Shown here in pieces: positions 27,539-36,948 of a stretch of DNA of 64,000 bases. Positions within the stretch are counted from its first letter, which is position 1; each line of letters begins with the position of its first letter. Both the position numbers and the translations under genes were made by a program. This stretch comes from Yoonia sp. (lineage in GTDB: Bacteria; Pseudomonadota; Alphaproteobacteria; Rhodobacterales; Rhodobacteraceae). Location: positions 16,056 to 80,055 of the forward strand of contig JAQXBV010000028.1 in NCBI GenBank assembly GCA_029252195.1, written 5' to 3'. The notes below the pieces were generated by a model. It was not told the origin of the DNA. It worked only from the letters and a program-made list of their open reading frames with translations, and did no database searches.

Positions 27539-28177
27539 ATGAAAACAGCACTTATCACGGGCGCATCGCGCGGTTTGGGCGCGGCTTTGGCCGTCGCTTT
27601 GGCCCCGACGCACCACATCATCGCTGTGGGCAAAACCACGGGCGCATTGGAAGAGATCGACGACCAGATCAAGGCGGCAGGCGGCCAAGGAACCCTTGCC
27701 CCCATGGACATCACCGTCGATGCGGCGATGCAGCAGCTTTGCCGGTCCATTTTTGATCGCTGGGGCGGTCTGGATCTGTGGATTCACACTGCAATTCATG
27801 CGGCCCCCTTGGCCCCTGCCGGTCATATCGGCACCAAGGACCTTGCGAAGTCCATCACAATCAACATCGAGGCCACGGCGCGCCTGATCGGCTATGTCGG
27901 CCCGCTTTTGGGGCAAAACGGCCACGCGGTATTTATGGATGATCCACGCGGCGGCGCGCAGTTCTTTGGCGCGTATGGTGCGACAAAGGCCGCACAAATC
28001 GCCCTCGCCCGCTCTTGGGCTGCCGAGTCCGCCAAAACAGGGCCGCACGTCCATATCCTCACCCCAAACCCGATGCCGACGGCCACGCGCGCGCGCTTCT
28101 TCCCCGGAGAAGACCGCAGCCCGCTGGCCTCACCCACCTCGGAGGCCGCGCGACTGCTCGGCCTGCTCTCGCTCTAA
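27539..28177 (+). CDS. short-chain dehydrogenase/reductase family protein
   Basis: 212-residue SDR with the NAD(P)-binding TGASRGLGAALAVAL start and the active-site Y-x-x-x-K (GAYGATKAAQIALA). The catalytic serine that normally lies about 13 residues before the tyrosine is not obvious (the segment reads FMDDPRGGAQFF), and the usual NNAG motif reads IHTAIH. It may therefore be a divergent or inactive member. It starts 4 bases after purF, so it is in the same transcript. Confidence 0.85.
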   Translation: MKTALITGASRGLGAALAVALAPTHHIIAVGKTTGALEEIDDQIKAAGGQGTLAPMDITVDAAMQQLCRSIFDRWGGLDLWIHTAIHAAPLAPAGHIGTKDLAKSITINIEATARLIGYVGPLLGQNGHAVFMDDPRGGAQFFGAYGATKAAQIALARSWAAESAKTGPHVHILTPNPMPTATRARFFPGEDRSPLASPTSEAARLLGLLSL

Positions 28178-28186
28178 GGAAACCCC

Positions 28187-28606
28187 ATGACTGCGACGAT
28201 CACAGACCTTCTCGATACGGCGCATAAATCGGCGGCAACTCTGACAAAACCGGCCCAAATCGAGGCGGCCTGCATCGAGCTCGCCGCCGCATTCGAGGCG
28301 AGGATGCAGCACCACTTCAAGCGCGGGCCATTCTACAAAAAACTGCATAAGCTGTTGATTGAAAGCGGTAATCCTGCACTGGCAACCCGCGTGCACGCCT
28401 ATGCCACCGCCGTCAGCGTGATCAAACACGGGCCAGGTGCCAGCTACCGCGAGCTGAAATCCATCCCCGACCTGCCTTTCGATATCCGCTTCCCTGCGGC
28501 CGAGCCTCATACGCTTGTTGACGTTGCCAGTGGTGACTTCTTTGCGTCGCTTGCAGAGACATTGGAACAGGCGCATCAGTTTCTAGAGACCCGCAACACC
28601 GACTAG
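28187..28606 (+). CDS. conserved hypothetical protein
   Basis: 139-residue soluble, mostly helical protein with no family I recognise. It has an alanine-rich N-terminal helix (about 12-40) with a conserved-looking basic stretch MQHHFKRGPFYKKLHKLL. It lies 9 bases after the SDR gene and two bases before an upstream reading of the next gene, consistent with a purF-led operon. Confidence 0.65.
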   Translation: MTATITDLLDTAHKSAATLTKPAQIEAACIELAAAFEARMQHHFKRGPFYKKLHKLLIESGNPALATRVHAYATAVSVIKHGPGASYRELKSIPDLPFDIRFPAAEPHTLVDVASGDFFASLAETLEQAHQFLETRNTD

Positions 28607-28680
28607 CAATGAGATACTTTAACCCTCTCTCATGCGCGCGCGACAAGACGGCCTCAAAGGCCAGATCCCCAACACATGTG

Positions 28681-29163
28681 ATGAGTTCGCAGTTCTTCAA
28701 AACCTGCGCTGCGCTATTTTTGCTCTCAACAACGGCCATGGCGGACGACGAAATCAATTGGACGCAAGGCGCGTGGGGTCACCTCTCACAATACATCGGC
28801 ACCTATAATTATGCCGCCGTGCTGGGAGACCCAGCCGTCGCTCAGGCCCTCTCCGCGCGGCTTGGCAATGACCTGCCGCGTCTGTCAAGCCAGCTTCAAA
28901 CAGCCGCACCAATCGGTTTCGTGGATGATTGTTTGGTTCTGTCTGGCAATGCGGACCACAAAGCGTTTCAAAATTCTGCCTATGTGCATGTTTGTATCTA
29001 TAATGGCCACGTCGACGTTGTACTCACGGACGGGCCAAAGATAAAAGTCTATTCCGAATATTCAACCTATATGCATCTGTCTCGCACGCTGCGGGCATGG
29101 ATCGGCCAATACCAAGCAAGTGACCACTTTGTGACTCTTCCCGATGGCGTCAGCCTGCAATAG
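28681..29163 (+). CDS. exported hypothetical protein
   Basis: 160-residue protein with a clear signal peptide (MSSQFFKTCAALFLLSTTAMA, cleavage after AMA-DD). The mature part has two cysteines (FVDDCLVLSG and VHVCIYNGHV) that could form a disulfide. No known domain. The start at 28681 is chosen because it begins the signal peptide; the open frame extends to 28609. The 254 bases after it (to 29417) hold no gene I recognise and should contain the surE promoter. Confidence 0.65.
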   Translation: MSSQFFKTCAALFLLSTTAMADDEINWTQGAWGHLSQYIGTYNYAAVLGDPAVAQALSARLGNDLPRLSSQLQTAAPIGFVDDCLVLSGNADHKAFQNSAYVHVCIYNGHVDVVLTDGPKIKVYSEYSTYMHLSRTLRAWIGQYQASDHFVTLPDGVSLQ

Positions 29164-29417
29164 CCAGACGCAGTCCAGATAGGGATCCCCGCGCTTTCCG
29201 CCCCGTCCTTGATAAAGGTAGTGGCGCGACATGGCGCAAACGGTCGAGCCGCCAAAAATTGCGCGCCGCGGCAGCCTTAAACAGCAGTCTTGTTTTTCTG
29301 GGAACAAATACGCAAATCCTGTTCAACTCTGCCTGCCAGCCCCCCAAATAGATCAGGCTTTGCTTGCCCCAACCGCCTGTCCGCATTAGGGGTATTATAA
29401 CAGCAAAAGGCGGCCAC

Positions 29418-30206
29418 ATGCGCATTCTCATTACCAACGACGACGGCATTAATGCACCTGGCCTCAAGACGTTGCACGCCATCGCCACCGAGATCGCGGG
29501 ACCCGACGGCGAGGTCTGGACCGTCGCCCCCGCCTTTGAGCAATCAGGTGTCGGCCATTGCATCAGCTACACCCACCCGACGATGATCGCGCAACTGGGC
29601 GAGCGGCGGTTTTCCGCCGAGGGCTCGCCCGCCGACTGTGTGCTTGCGGGGCTTTATCATGTGATGAAAGACGCCCGCCCCGATCTGGTTTTATCAGGGA
29701 TCAACCGCGGCAATAACGCCGCCGAGAACACGCTCTATTCGGGCACGATTGGTGCGGCGATTGAGGCCGCGATACAGGGCGTCCCTGCCGTCGCGCTCAG
29801 CCAGTATTTCGGCCCTGACAACAAAGACCTCGACGATCCGTTTGAGGCTGCACTGGTGCATGCCCCACGCATGCTGCACGCGCTCTTGGCACAAGGCATC
29901 TGGCAACAGGACGCGGATTATTCGATCTTCTACAACATCAACTTCCCGCCCGTCCCAGCAGCCGCCGTCAAGGGTACCAAGGTCGTGAACCAAGGCCGCC
30001 GCAAAGGCGTGAACTTTTCCGTGCAAGCTGATACCTCGCCCACGGGCCGCAACTTCCTCTGGGTACGCGGTGGCCCGCAGCATGGTGCGACCGCGCAGGG
30101 CACTGATGCACAGGCGAACCTTGACGGCTATACCTCTATCACTCCAATGCGCGCGGACTTGACTGCCCATGATACTTTGAACGATCTCAAAGGGTTAGAG
30201 ACGTGA
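29418..30206 (+). CDS. surE: 5'/3'-nucleotidase SurE
   Basis: 262-residue metal-dependent nucleotidase. The active-site start [15 protein letters not shown] carries the two metal-binding aspartates; [21 protein letters not shown] and the YNINFPP motif follow. Its stop overlaps the GTG of pcm, the classic surE-pcm pair of stationary-phase survival. Confidence 0.95.
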   Translation: MRILITNDDGINAPGLKTLHAIATEIAGPDGEVWTVAPAFEQSGVGHCISYTHPTMIAQLGERRFSAEGSPADCVLAGLYHVMKDARPDLVLSGINRGNNAAENTLYSGTIGAAIEAAIQGVPAVALSQYFGPDNKDLDDPFEAALVHAPRMLHALLAQGIWQQDADYSIFYNINFPPVPAAAVKGTKVVNQGRRKGVNFSVQADTSPTGRNFLWVRGGPQHGATAQGTDAQANLDGYTSITPMRADLTAHDTLNDLKGLET

Positions 30207-30844
30207 GCGCTTCTGCCGAAATCAAGATGCAATTTCTCTACGCCCTGCGCTCGAAAGGCGTGACCGACACCCGCGTTCTCAACGCCATGGAGCGCGTCGA
30301 CCGTGCGGCTTTTGTCAAAGGGATCTTTTCCGAGCGCGCTTACGAAGACATGCCCTTGCCGATCTCTTGCGGCCAGACCATCAGCCAGCCTTCAATCGTC
30401 GGCATCATGACCCAAGCGCTGAATGTTCAGCCGCGCGACAAGGTGCTGGAGATCGGCACAGGCTCCGGCTATCAGGCTGCGATCCTGTCCCAGCTTGCGC
30501 GGCGGGTTTATACGGTTGACCGCTACAAGCGGCTCGTGGCCGAAGCCCAAACGATATTTTCCGCACATGACATCACAAATATCACCGCCTTCACCGCAGA
30601 CGGAAGCTATGGCTATCCCGAACAGGCGCCCTTTGACCGGATTCTGCTGACTGCCGCCTCCGAGGACCCGCCCGGGCCATTGATGGCACAATTGCGCGTG
30701 GGTGGGATCATGGTTTTGCCCGTCGGACAATCGGACGCGGTGCAGAGTTTGATCCGCGTCACCCGCACCGAAAACGGCTATGATTACGAAGAGTTGCGCG
30801 CTGTGCGCTTTGTGCCCTTGCTTGAAGGGCTCGGCACGGATTAG
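30203..30844 (+). CDS. pcm: protein-L-isoaspartate O-methyltransferase
   Basis: 213-residue SAM-dependent enzyme that repairs isoaspartyl residues. It has the PIMT signature ([13 protein letters not shown]), SAM motif [15 protein letters not shown], and the DRILLTAA motif. GTG start at 30203 is inside the surE stop (GTGA). Followed after 63 bases by the lipoprotein gene, completing surE-pcm-nlpD. Confidence 0.95.
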   Translation: MSASAEIKMQFLYALRSKGVTDTRVLNAMERVDRAAFVKGIFSERAYEDMPLPISCGQTISQPSIVGIMTQALNVQPRDKVLEIGTGSGYQAAILSQLARRVYTVDRYKRLVAEAQTIFSAHDITNITAFTADGSYGYPEQAPFDRILLTAASEDPPGPLMAQLRVGGIMVLPVGQSDAVQSLIRVTRTENGYDYEELRAVRFVPLLEGLGTD

Positions 30845-30907
30845 AACTACTGCAAAGGCGAGCACCCATAAGAACAAGGGCCGCCGCGGTATGAGGAGAC
30901 GAGTAGA

Positions 30908-32125
30908 ATGAGCATGAAACACCTGTTGATCACGGGCGCGGCGATCGGGCTTTTGACAGCCTGCGACAAGCCGTTTGATTTGGATATGCGCGACGTGGCC
31001 AAGGGCTTCGACACCAGCCAAGCGGTCGCCGACATGCCCGCGCGCCCGCGCCCTGACGATCGCGGTGTGATCTCTTATCCCAATTACCAAGTGGTCGTCG
31101 CCAAGAAAGACGACACGATCACACAGATCGCGAACCGCCTTGGGGTGAATGCCGCAGAGCTGGCGACGCACAACGGGATCGGCGCGGATATGAAACTGCG
31201 CCGCGACGAATTGATCGCGTTGCCAAAGCGGGTGGCCGAGCCTTCTCCCGCAACAGGTGCTGCGCAAACAGGTCCGATCCAACCTGCGGCCGCACCGCTT
31301 GATGTCGCTGCGATTGCCACGACGGCGCTTGACCGTGTAGGGCCACAGACACCTATGACCAATGCGCCCATGGCGACCTTCCCGACCCGTGTCGGCTCCG
31401 AGCCGATCCAGCATAAGGTTGCGCGCGGTGAAACCGTCTTTACGATCGCCCGTCTTTATAACGTCCCTGTCAAAGCCATCACCGAATGGAACGGCCTCGG
31501 ATCCGACCTCGCTGTGCGCGAAGGGCAGTTCCTGCTTGTGCCCCAAACAGGCGAAAGCGCACCGGCGCAGACACCCGTCACGGCTGTCGCACCTGCGCCT
31601 GCTCCCGCACCGGCCCAACCCGCACCAGGCACGGGCAGCACAACACCCGTGCCGCCAAGTGCGGTCAAGCCACTCCCCGACGAAAAACCCTCCGCACCTG
31701 TGCCCGCAGCTTCGGTGCCGAAGGCCCCTGATTTGGGCACGCCTACCCCCGCCGCACAACCTGCCGCAGCGTCGAGCGCGACCTTCGTCTACCCTGTGCA
31801 AGGCGCGATCATCCGCGCCTATGCACCAGGCCGTAATGAGGGGATCGACATCGGCGCACCCGCAGGTGCCACCGTCAAGGCCGCAGGCAGCGGCTCTGTT
31901 GCTGCCGTCACGACCGACACAAGCGGTGCCGCGATTGTGGTGATCAAGCACGACGGTGGGCTGCTGACCGTCTATACCAATCTAGAGGGTGTCACCGTCG
32001 CCAAAGGTGCTTCGGTCAGCAAAGGTCAGTCACTTGGCAAAGTGCGCGCAGGTGATCCGAGCTTCTTGCACTTCGAAGTGCGGCGCGGGCTGTCTTCCGT
32101 CGATCCGGCAGATTTTCTGCCATAA
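30908..32125 (+). CDS. nlpD: NlpD-like lipoprotein with LysM and M23 peptidase-like domains
   Basis: 405-residue outer-membrane/periplasmic lipoprotein: lipobox LLTAC within the first 20 residues, two LysM peptidoglycan-binding motifs (about 55-105 and 155-205), a proline/alanine-rich linker (about 215-290) and a C-terminal M23/LytM domain. The M23 part has GIDIGAPAGATV and FLHFEVRRG, so the usual H-x-x-x-D zinc ligand is missing (N-E-G-I-D). It is therefore probably a non-catalytic activator of amidases, like enteric NlpD/EnvC. A GAGGAG site lies nine bases before the ATG. Confidence 0.88.
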   Translation: MSMKHLLITGAAIGLLTACDKPFDLDMRDVAKGFDTSQAVADMPARPRPDDRGVISYPNYQVVVAKKDDTITQIANRLGVNAAELATHNGIGADMKLRRDELIALPKRVAEPSPATGAAQTGPIQPAAAPLDVAAIATTALDRVGPQTPMTNAPMATFPTRVGSEPIQHKVARGETVFTIARLYNVPVKAITEWNGLGSDLAVREGQFLLVPQTGESAPAQTPVTAVAPAPAPAPAQPAPGTGSTTPVPPSAVKPLPDEKPSAPVPAASVPKAPDLGTPTPAAQPAAASSATFVYPVQGAIIRAYAPGRNEGIDIGAPAGATVKAAGSGSVAAVTTDTSGAAIVVIKHDGGLLTVYTNLEGVTVAKGASVSKGQSLGKVRAGDPSFLHFEVRRGLSSVDPADFLP

Positions 32126-32143
32126 GCAGAGGTCGCGGGGACG

Positions 32144-32980
32144 TCAGGTAAGCTGTACGCCCCTGCGACCTGCCAGATCAGTGAAATACTGCCACGCAAC
32201 GCGGCCCGACCGGCTGCCGCGAGTGGCCTGCCACTCGATGGCCTCTGCACGCAAGGTAGCGTCGTCAATCGCGACACCATGGGCGTCGCAATACCCACGG
32301 ATCATCGCCAAATACTGATCCTGATCACAGGCATAGAACCCCAGCCAAAGACCAAAGCGGTCCGACAAAGACACCTTTTCTTCAACCGCTTCCCCCGCTG
32401 AAATCGCCGTCGAGCGCTCGTTTTCGATCATGTCGCGGGGCATCAGATGGCGGCGGTTTGAGGTTGCGTAAAGCACGACATTCTCGGGCCGCCCTTCGAT
32501 CCCGCCGTCCAAAACCGCCTTCAACGATTTATAATGGGCGTCGTCGTGGCCAAAAGACAGGTCATCACAGAACATAATAAACCGCTCAGGCCGATTGCGG
32601 AGGATCTCCAGACAACGGCCAATCGTCGGCAAGTCTTCCCGCTGGACTTCAACGATCTTCAGGTCCTCATGTGATGCATGAACTGCACCGTGTATCGCCT
32701 TGACAAGGCTTGATTTTCCCATGCCGCGTGCGCCCCATAAAAGAGCGTTATTGGCGGATAGGCCTTTGGCAAATTGCAAGGTATTGGCCATCAGCGTGTC
32801 ACGCGAGCGATCAACGCCGACCAGCAGATCAACCGCGACGCGGTTGACACGGGCCACAGGGACCAGCCTGTCAGGGTTCGCGTGCCAGACGAAAGCAGAG
32901 GCTGCGGCAAAGTCTGGGGCCGCAGCAGGGGCTGGGCTCATCCGCTCCAGCGCCGCTGCAATCCTCTCCAACTCGGTCAT
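32144..32980 (-). CDS. DUF815 AAA+ ATPase
   Basis: 278-residue ATP-binding protein with Walker A LLWGARGMGKSSLV, Walker B FIMFCDDLSF and the sensor segment VVLYATSNRRHLMP, all diagnostic of DUF815. It starts by ATGA overlap with tatC, so it is the last gene of the tat transcript. Function unknown; association with tatABC recurs in Rhodobacteraceae. Confidence 0.9.
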   Translation of the reverse strand: MTELERIAAALERMSPAPAAAPDFAAASAFVWHANPDRLVPVARVNRVAVDLLVGVDRSRDTLMANTLQFAKGLSANNALLWGARGMGKSSLVKAIHGAVHASHEDLKIVEVQREDLPTIGRCLEILRNRPERFIMFCDDLSFGHDDAHYKSLKAVLDGGIEGRPENVVLYATSNRRHLMPRDMIENERSTAISAGEAVEEKVSLSDRFGLWLGFYACDQDQYLAMIRGYCDAHGVAIDDATLRAEAIEWQATRGSRSGRVAWQYFTDLAGRRGVQLT

Positions 32981-33843
32981 GCCTTTGGGTCCTCGTCGTC
33001 GTCAAGATCACCATGGATATCATCGTCCCACAACCCTTCGGCGCGCAACTTTGCTTCGCGCTGACGCTCTACGCGGGCGACAAGCTGGATCGAGATTTCA
33101 TACAGGCCGTAAACCACAGTGAACAAGATCACCTGCGAGATCACATCAGGCGGGGTCGCCAAAGCGGCCACGATCAGGATGCCCACAACCGCAAACTTGC
33201 GCGTGCCGCGCAGCCCCTTGGCCGAAACCAGCCCTGCCTTACCCATCAGCGTGAGCAAGACAGGCAATTGGAAACACAGGCCGAATGCCACAATGAATTT
33301 GATCGTCAGCGAAAGATACGCCTTAGCCGAGCCTTGAAAAATGATCCCCGCAGCAACGGCCGTCGCATCTTGGTCCGAGGTCAGCACATTTTCCTGCTGG
33401 AACCCGAGAAAGAAGTTAAACGCGAGTGGCGTGATGACAGAATAGGCAAAAGCCGCGCCAATGAAAAACATGATGGGCGAGGCCAGAAGGAACGGCAAAA
33501 AGGCGCCCTTCTCGTTTTTATACAGACCCGGCGCAACAAAGCGCCACATCTGATAGCTGATAATCGGAAAGCCTAAAACGAGGCCGCCCAAAAGCGAGAT
33601 CGAAATCGCGACAAAGAAGCCTTCTTCAAGCGCGATGAACTGCAAATCGCAAGACTGCCCACGGTCATTAAGCGCGTTGCACAGCGGTTCGGTCAGGAAG
33701 TTAAAGACCGGATTCCACACCATGAAACAGATGATCATGCCCACGATAAAGGCGAGGACCGAATAGATAAGGCGCGAGCGTAACTCTGTGAGATGCTCCA
33801 TCAACGGGGCGGAGCTATCTTCCAATTCGTCATGCGCGCTCAT
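32977..33843 (-). CDS. tatC: Sec-independent translocase subunit TatC
   Basis: 288-residue integral membrane receptor for twin-arginine substrates with six helices. The N-terminal motif [16 protein letters not shown] is the family signature. The insert [16 protein letters not shown] and the helices that follow match. A charged C-terminal tail (DDDEDPKA) is cytoplasmic. It overlaps tatB by ATGA. Confidence 0.95.
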   Translation of the reverse strand: MSAHDELEDSSAPLMEHLTELRSRLIYSVLAFIVGMIICFMVWNPVFNFLTEPLCNALNDRGQSCDLQFIALEEGFFVAISISLLGGLVLGFPIISYQMWRFVAPGLYKNEKGAFLPFLLASPIMFFIGAAFAYSVITPLAFNFFLGFQQENVLTSDQDATAVAAGIIFQGSAKAYLSLTIKFIVAFGLCFQLPVLLTLMGKAGLVSAKGLRGTRKFAVVGILIVAALATPPDVISQVILFTVVYGLYEISIQLVARVERQREAKLRAEGLWDDDIHGDLDDDEDPKA

Positions 33844-34307
33844 GCGTCACCCTTTGGCTTTGCGGCAGCTTTTTTCGCGGCGGGTTTCTTTGCAACCGGC
33901 TTTGGCGCCTCTGCGGGCTTGGCGGCCTCTGCGGCGGCGGCAGCTTCACGCTCTTTACGCGCAGTTGCAGCCTTGGCCATCGCTTCAGAGGCTTGCGCCT
34001 TGGCCTTCATCCGTTCTTCGGTCAGCTCGCGGGTCGCGGGGCCGACGGTCATGCCTGTGGCCTCGCGGATCTTGTCGACGCCGAATTTCTGCGGGTTGGC
34101 TGCGGCCTTCAACGTCTTGGAGATATCCTTCACGCCGCTTTCATCAGCCGCCGATTCCATCGCACGGCTAAACTCGCGGGCCATGCCGCGCGCCTTACCG
34201 GTGAATTCGCCCATCGTGCGAAACATTCCGGGCAAGTCTTTGGGCCCGATCACAATCAGGGCCACAATGGCGACCAGCACCATTTCGCTCCAGCCTAGGC
34301 CAAACAT
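33840..34307 (-). CDS. tatB: twin-arginine translocase subunit TatB
   Basis: 155 residues: a membrane helix with the [22 protein letters not shown] start (read in parts) ending in the GP hinge, an amphipathic helix, and a long alanine/lysine-rich tail (about 105-155). TatB forms the substrate receptor with TatC. It overlaps tatC and follows tatA by 30 bases. Confidence 0.93.
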   Translation of the reverse strand: MFGLGWSEMVLVAIVALIVIGPKDLPGMFRTMGEFTGKARGMAREFSRAMESAADESGVKDISKTLKAAANPQKFGVDKIREATGMTVGPATRELTEERMKAKAQASEAMAKAATARKEREAAAAAEAAKPAEAPKPVAKKPAAKKAAAKPKGDA

Positions 34308-34337
34308 CAGCGTATTCCCTCAGGGTTCGGGGTTGGA

Positions 34338-34550
34338 TCAGGCTTTGTCTTTTTCGTCAGCAGGCGTGACGTCTTTGGTGGCCGTCACGCTGTCTTCCAG
34401 CTCGGCCTTGCCGTCGTCCACACCTTTTTTGAAGGCAGTGATGCCCTTGCCGACTTCACCCATCAACGACGAAATCTTGCCGCGGCCAAACAAGACCAAG
34501 ACAACAACCGCAATTAACAGAAGACCGGGCAAACCAATGTTATTGAGCAT
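34338..34550 (-). CDS. tatA: twin-arginine translocase subunit TatA
   Basis: 70-residue pore-forming subunit: [22 protein letters not shown] hydrophobic helix (in parts), the FGRGKI hinge, an amphipathic helix and an acidic tail. ATG 34550 is preferred over an upstream in-frame start at 34568. First gene of tatABC-DUF815. Confidence 0.93.
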   Translation of the reverse strand: MLNNIGLPGLLLIAVVVLVLFGRGKISSLMGEVGKGITAFKKGVDDGKAELEDSVTATKDVTPADEKDKA

Positions 34551-34692
34551 TTCTATTCTCCTTATCACCGACCATCAGTGGCGGCGTGTTAAACTCTTGC
34601 CCCACAAATACGGCCAGAACAGCGCCGATGGAAGGCGCAAAAACACCTATTTTGATAGGCAAATGCGCTTTCTTATGACATAAAACTGTCAG

Positions 34693-34710
34693 TTGTCAGA
34701 AAATTGACAA
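34693..34710. promoter_or_regulatory. palindromic operator candidate before the WYL regulator
   Basis: TTGTCA (34693-34698) and TGACAA (34705-34710) are perfect inverted repeats with a six-base spacer, 28 bases before the regulator start. Two further TGTCA copies (34686-34690 and about 34718-34722) flank it. This suggests autoregulation. Confidence 0.45.
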
Positions 34711-34738
34711 AACATTCTGTCATGCAAAGGAATCACCT

Positions 34739-35392
34739 ATGCGCCGCGCCGACCGTTTGATGGCCCTGATTCAGCATTTACGCGACGGTGCGTTGCATAA
34801 AGCCGCCGATCTGGCAGCCGCCACCGATGTCTCGCTGCGCACGATTTACCGCGATATGGACACGCTCGCGGCGTCCGGTGTGCCGATTGAGGGCGAACGC
34901 GGGATCGGCTACCGCGTGACTGCCGCGATCACGCTGCCGCCCTTGAACCTGACGATGACAGAGGTCGAGGCGCTCCATATCGGCCTGCTGGCGGTCGGGC
35001 AGAACGGCGACGCGGAGCTGTCCACTGCGGCTCGCACACTGTCGGCCAAGCTCGACGCCGTCATGCCCGAGGACCGCATCCGCGCACCCTCAGGGTATGG
35101 CTTTGCCATCTATCCTTTTGCCGACGCCGCCCGTGGGTTCCAATATCTGCCGATGATCCGTCAGGCGATCCGCGCCCGCCAAAAACTCAAATTGACCATG
35201 AACGAGACCGACCACACCGTGCGGCCATTACAGCTTGATTATTGGGGGCGGCTTTGGACCTGCGTGGTCTGGAACGAAAAGGCGCGCGACTTCGCAGAAT
35301 TGCGCGTCGATCAAATCACGCACCTCAAAACCCTGCCCAGCCTTTTTGTCGATGAAGCGGGCAAATCGTTGGCGGACTTCAACCGGCGCTAG
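34739..35392 (+). CDS. HTH-WYL (YafY-type) transcriptional regulator
   Basis: 217-residue regulator. The N-terminal winged helix (MRRADRLMALIQHL, ATDVSLRTIYRDMDTLAASG) is of the DeoR/HTH_11 type. The C-terminal WYL-like domain includes VRPLQLDYWGRLWTCVVWNEK, where the WYL position reads YWG/WTC. It likely senses a ligand or nucleic acid through the WYL fold. An AAAGGA site precedes the ATG. Confidence 0.88.
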   Translation: MRRADRLMALIQHLRDGALHKAADLAAATDVSLRTIYRDMDTLAASGVPIEGERGIGYRVTAAITLPPLNLTMTEVEALHIGLLAVGQNGDAELSTAARTLSAKLDAVMPEDRIRAPSGYGFAIYPFADAARGFQYLPMIRQAIRARQKLKLTMNETDHTVRPLQLDYWGRLWTCVVWNEKARDFAELRVDQITHLKTLPSLFVDEAGKSLADFNRR

Positions 35393-35425
35393 TTTTCCAT
35401 GTCCCGTCAAACTCCCGCCGGAGGC

Positions 35426-36136
35426 TCAACGCACGAGCCAATCGGCAGGGTCGATCAAAGGGCGGAAATAAGCGATCATCCGCCCCTCGTCGGGCCCCGT
35501 CCCTTCCCAAGGGGCGACGCCGTGGATCAGGTGGCGATGCAAAAACACCGCCTCGCCGACGACCGTAGGGACTTCGATCCGTGCACATCGGGCAAAAACA
35601 TCGCGACGGGCGGCTTGATAGACGTCAGTGATATCCACATCGCCATAGTCTTGCGGAGCAATCCCCGCAAAGGCCGCCTCAAAGGCCGCCTGCATGATCA
35701 CATGACTGCCTTCCCAGACCACAAGCGGGCTTGCCAAGGCCTCGTTGAGCGACACACCGATGATAAACCCGTGCGGCTCGCGCAGGTGGCGGCGCTTCTT
35801 CGGGCCTTCAGGTAACAACCCGTCCATATGGGCGGCGTCCCGCTTGAGACGAAACAGATGCGCCGCTTCGCTCTCGTCGGCATCACGCTTGGGATAGTGC
35901 GGATAAATGATCGACACCTGCGCCTTGTGCCATGTCGGGGCCATCTGCGCATAAGGCCACGCGACGTCGGCAATCGATCCGTCAGGTGCATTGGGCAGAA
36001 CATCGACGCCCACAAACCACGTCTTGCCATGCCGTCGCTCTGAAGTATCCAGCGCGAGCGCTGCATGCCGCGCGCTCTGAGCCCAGCGCGCTACCGCAGG
36101 ATTATATCCTCGGACCTCATAGCCAGTTTTTACCAA
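35426..36136 (-). CDS. phytanoyl-CoA dioxygenase-like protein
   Basis: 236-residue protein. The C-terminal part VFLHRHLIHGVAPW followed by GRMIAYFRPLI resembles the last metal histidine and 2-oxoglutarate-binding arginine of PhyH-type Fe(II) dioxygenases. An upstream H-x-D pair is not obvious, so activity is uncertain. The start is TTG at 36136, overlapping the end of the TauE/SafE gene by seven bases; no ATG is available nearby. It is last in a dusA-tauE-like transcript. Confidence 0.55.
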   Translation of the reverse strand: MVKTGYEVRGYNPAVARWAQSARHAALALDTSERRHGKTWFVGVDVLPNAPDGSIADVAWPYAQMAPTWHKAQVSIIYPHYPKRDADESEAAHLFRLKRDAAHMDGLLPEGPKKRRHLREPHGFIIGVSLNEALASPLVVWEGSHVIMQAAFEAAFAGIAPQDYGDVDITDVYQAARRDVFARCARIEVPTVVGEAVFLHRHLIHGVAPWEGTGPDEGRMIAYFRPLIDPADWLVR

Positions 36137-36948
36137 CCAAGCGCCTTTCTCAACATATTGAGTGCGACCAAAATCAAGAAAAAGCCGAACATCCGTTTCA
36201 GCGGTTTAGGGTCCATCCGGTGGGCCAGAGCAGCACCCCAAGGGGCGGTGATAAGTGTCATCGCAATGACCAGACCAAAAGCGATCAGATTGACCGCACC
36301 CATAGAATACGGCGGGGCAACGGCCATATCAACAGTCAAAAAGCCGAGCACAGAGGGGACTGCGATGATCACGCCAAATCCCGCCGCTGTGGCCACGGCG
36401 CGGTGAATAGGCACATTGTAGAGCGACATCGTCGGCACCCCAAAAGAGCCGCCCCCGATGCCCATCAGTACCGAGAGGAATCCCAAAACCGGCGACAGGA
36501 TCACGCGCGCAGGCCCTGTGGGCATCGCTTCTGCTACCCGCCAATGAGATTTCCCGAAGGCCATATAGAGGCCTACGATGACAGCCAGTATGCCAAAAAT
36601 CATCTGAAGCGCTGCAGAGCGCAGCGAGGACGCAATGAAGAAACCGATCACGGCCCCGATGGCGATACCCGGCGCCCAACCGCGCAAAATCTCCCAATCG
36701 ACCGCGCCCTTTTTGTTATGCGCCAACACAGAGCGCACCGAGGTCACGATAATCGTGGCGAGCGACGTGCCCAAGCACATCTGCATCAACTGCGGGCTAT
36801 CATAGCCAAGCGCCTGAAACGCATAGAAGAATGCAGGTACGAGGATGATCCCGCCGCCCACGCCCAAAAGGCCGGCAAGCACGCCAGCAAAGGCCCCGAT
36901 CACCAAGAGCATCGCGCCCATGGCCAAAATCAAACTCATATCCATCAC
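36130..36948 (-). CDS. TauE/SafE family permease
   Basis: 272-residue membrane protein with about eight helices and two internal-repeat glycine motifs (GLLGVGGGIILVPAFFYA and MGIGGGSFGVPTMSLYN), the signature of TauE/SafE anion (often sulfite or sulfoacetate) exporters. The ATG overlaps dusA (ATGA). The substrate is not evident. Confidence 0.9.
   Translation of the reverse strand: MMDMSLILAMGAMLLVIGAFAGVLAGLLGVGGGIILVPAFFYAFQALGYDSPQLMQMCLGTSLATIIVTSVRSVLAHNKKGAVDWEILRGWAPGIAIGAVIGFFIASSLRSAALQMIFGILAVIVGLYMAFGKSHWRVAEAMPTGPARVILSPVLGFLSVLMGIGGGSFGVPTMSLYNVPIHRAVATAAGFGVIIAVPSVLGFLTVDMAVAPPYSMGAVNLIAFGLVIAMTLITAPWGAALAHRMDPKPLKRMFGFFLILVALNMLRKALGW

Noticed and set aside
29164..29417. Possible transposase remnant or small RNA between 28681 gene and surE
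   Set aside because: Translations in all frames gave no match to a transposase I could recognise, and no convincing RNA fold or terminator was seen.
30392..31951. 519-codon minus-strand frame over pcm/nlpD
   Set aside because: It is antisense to two clearly identified genes and its translation is rich in His, Arg and Cys without a domain.
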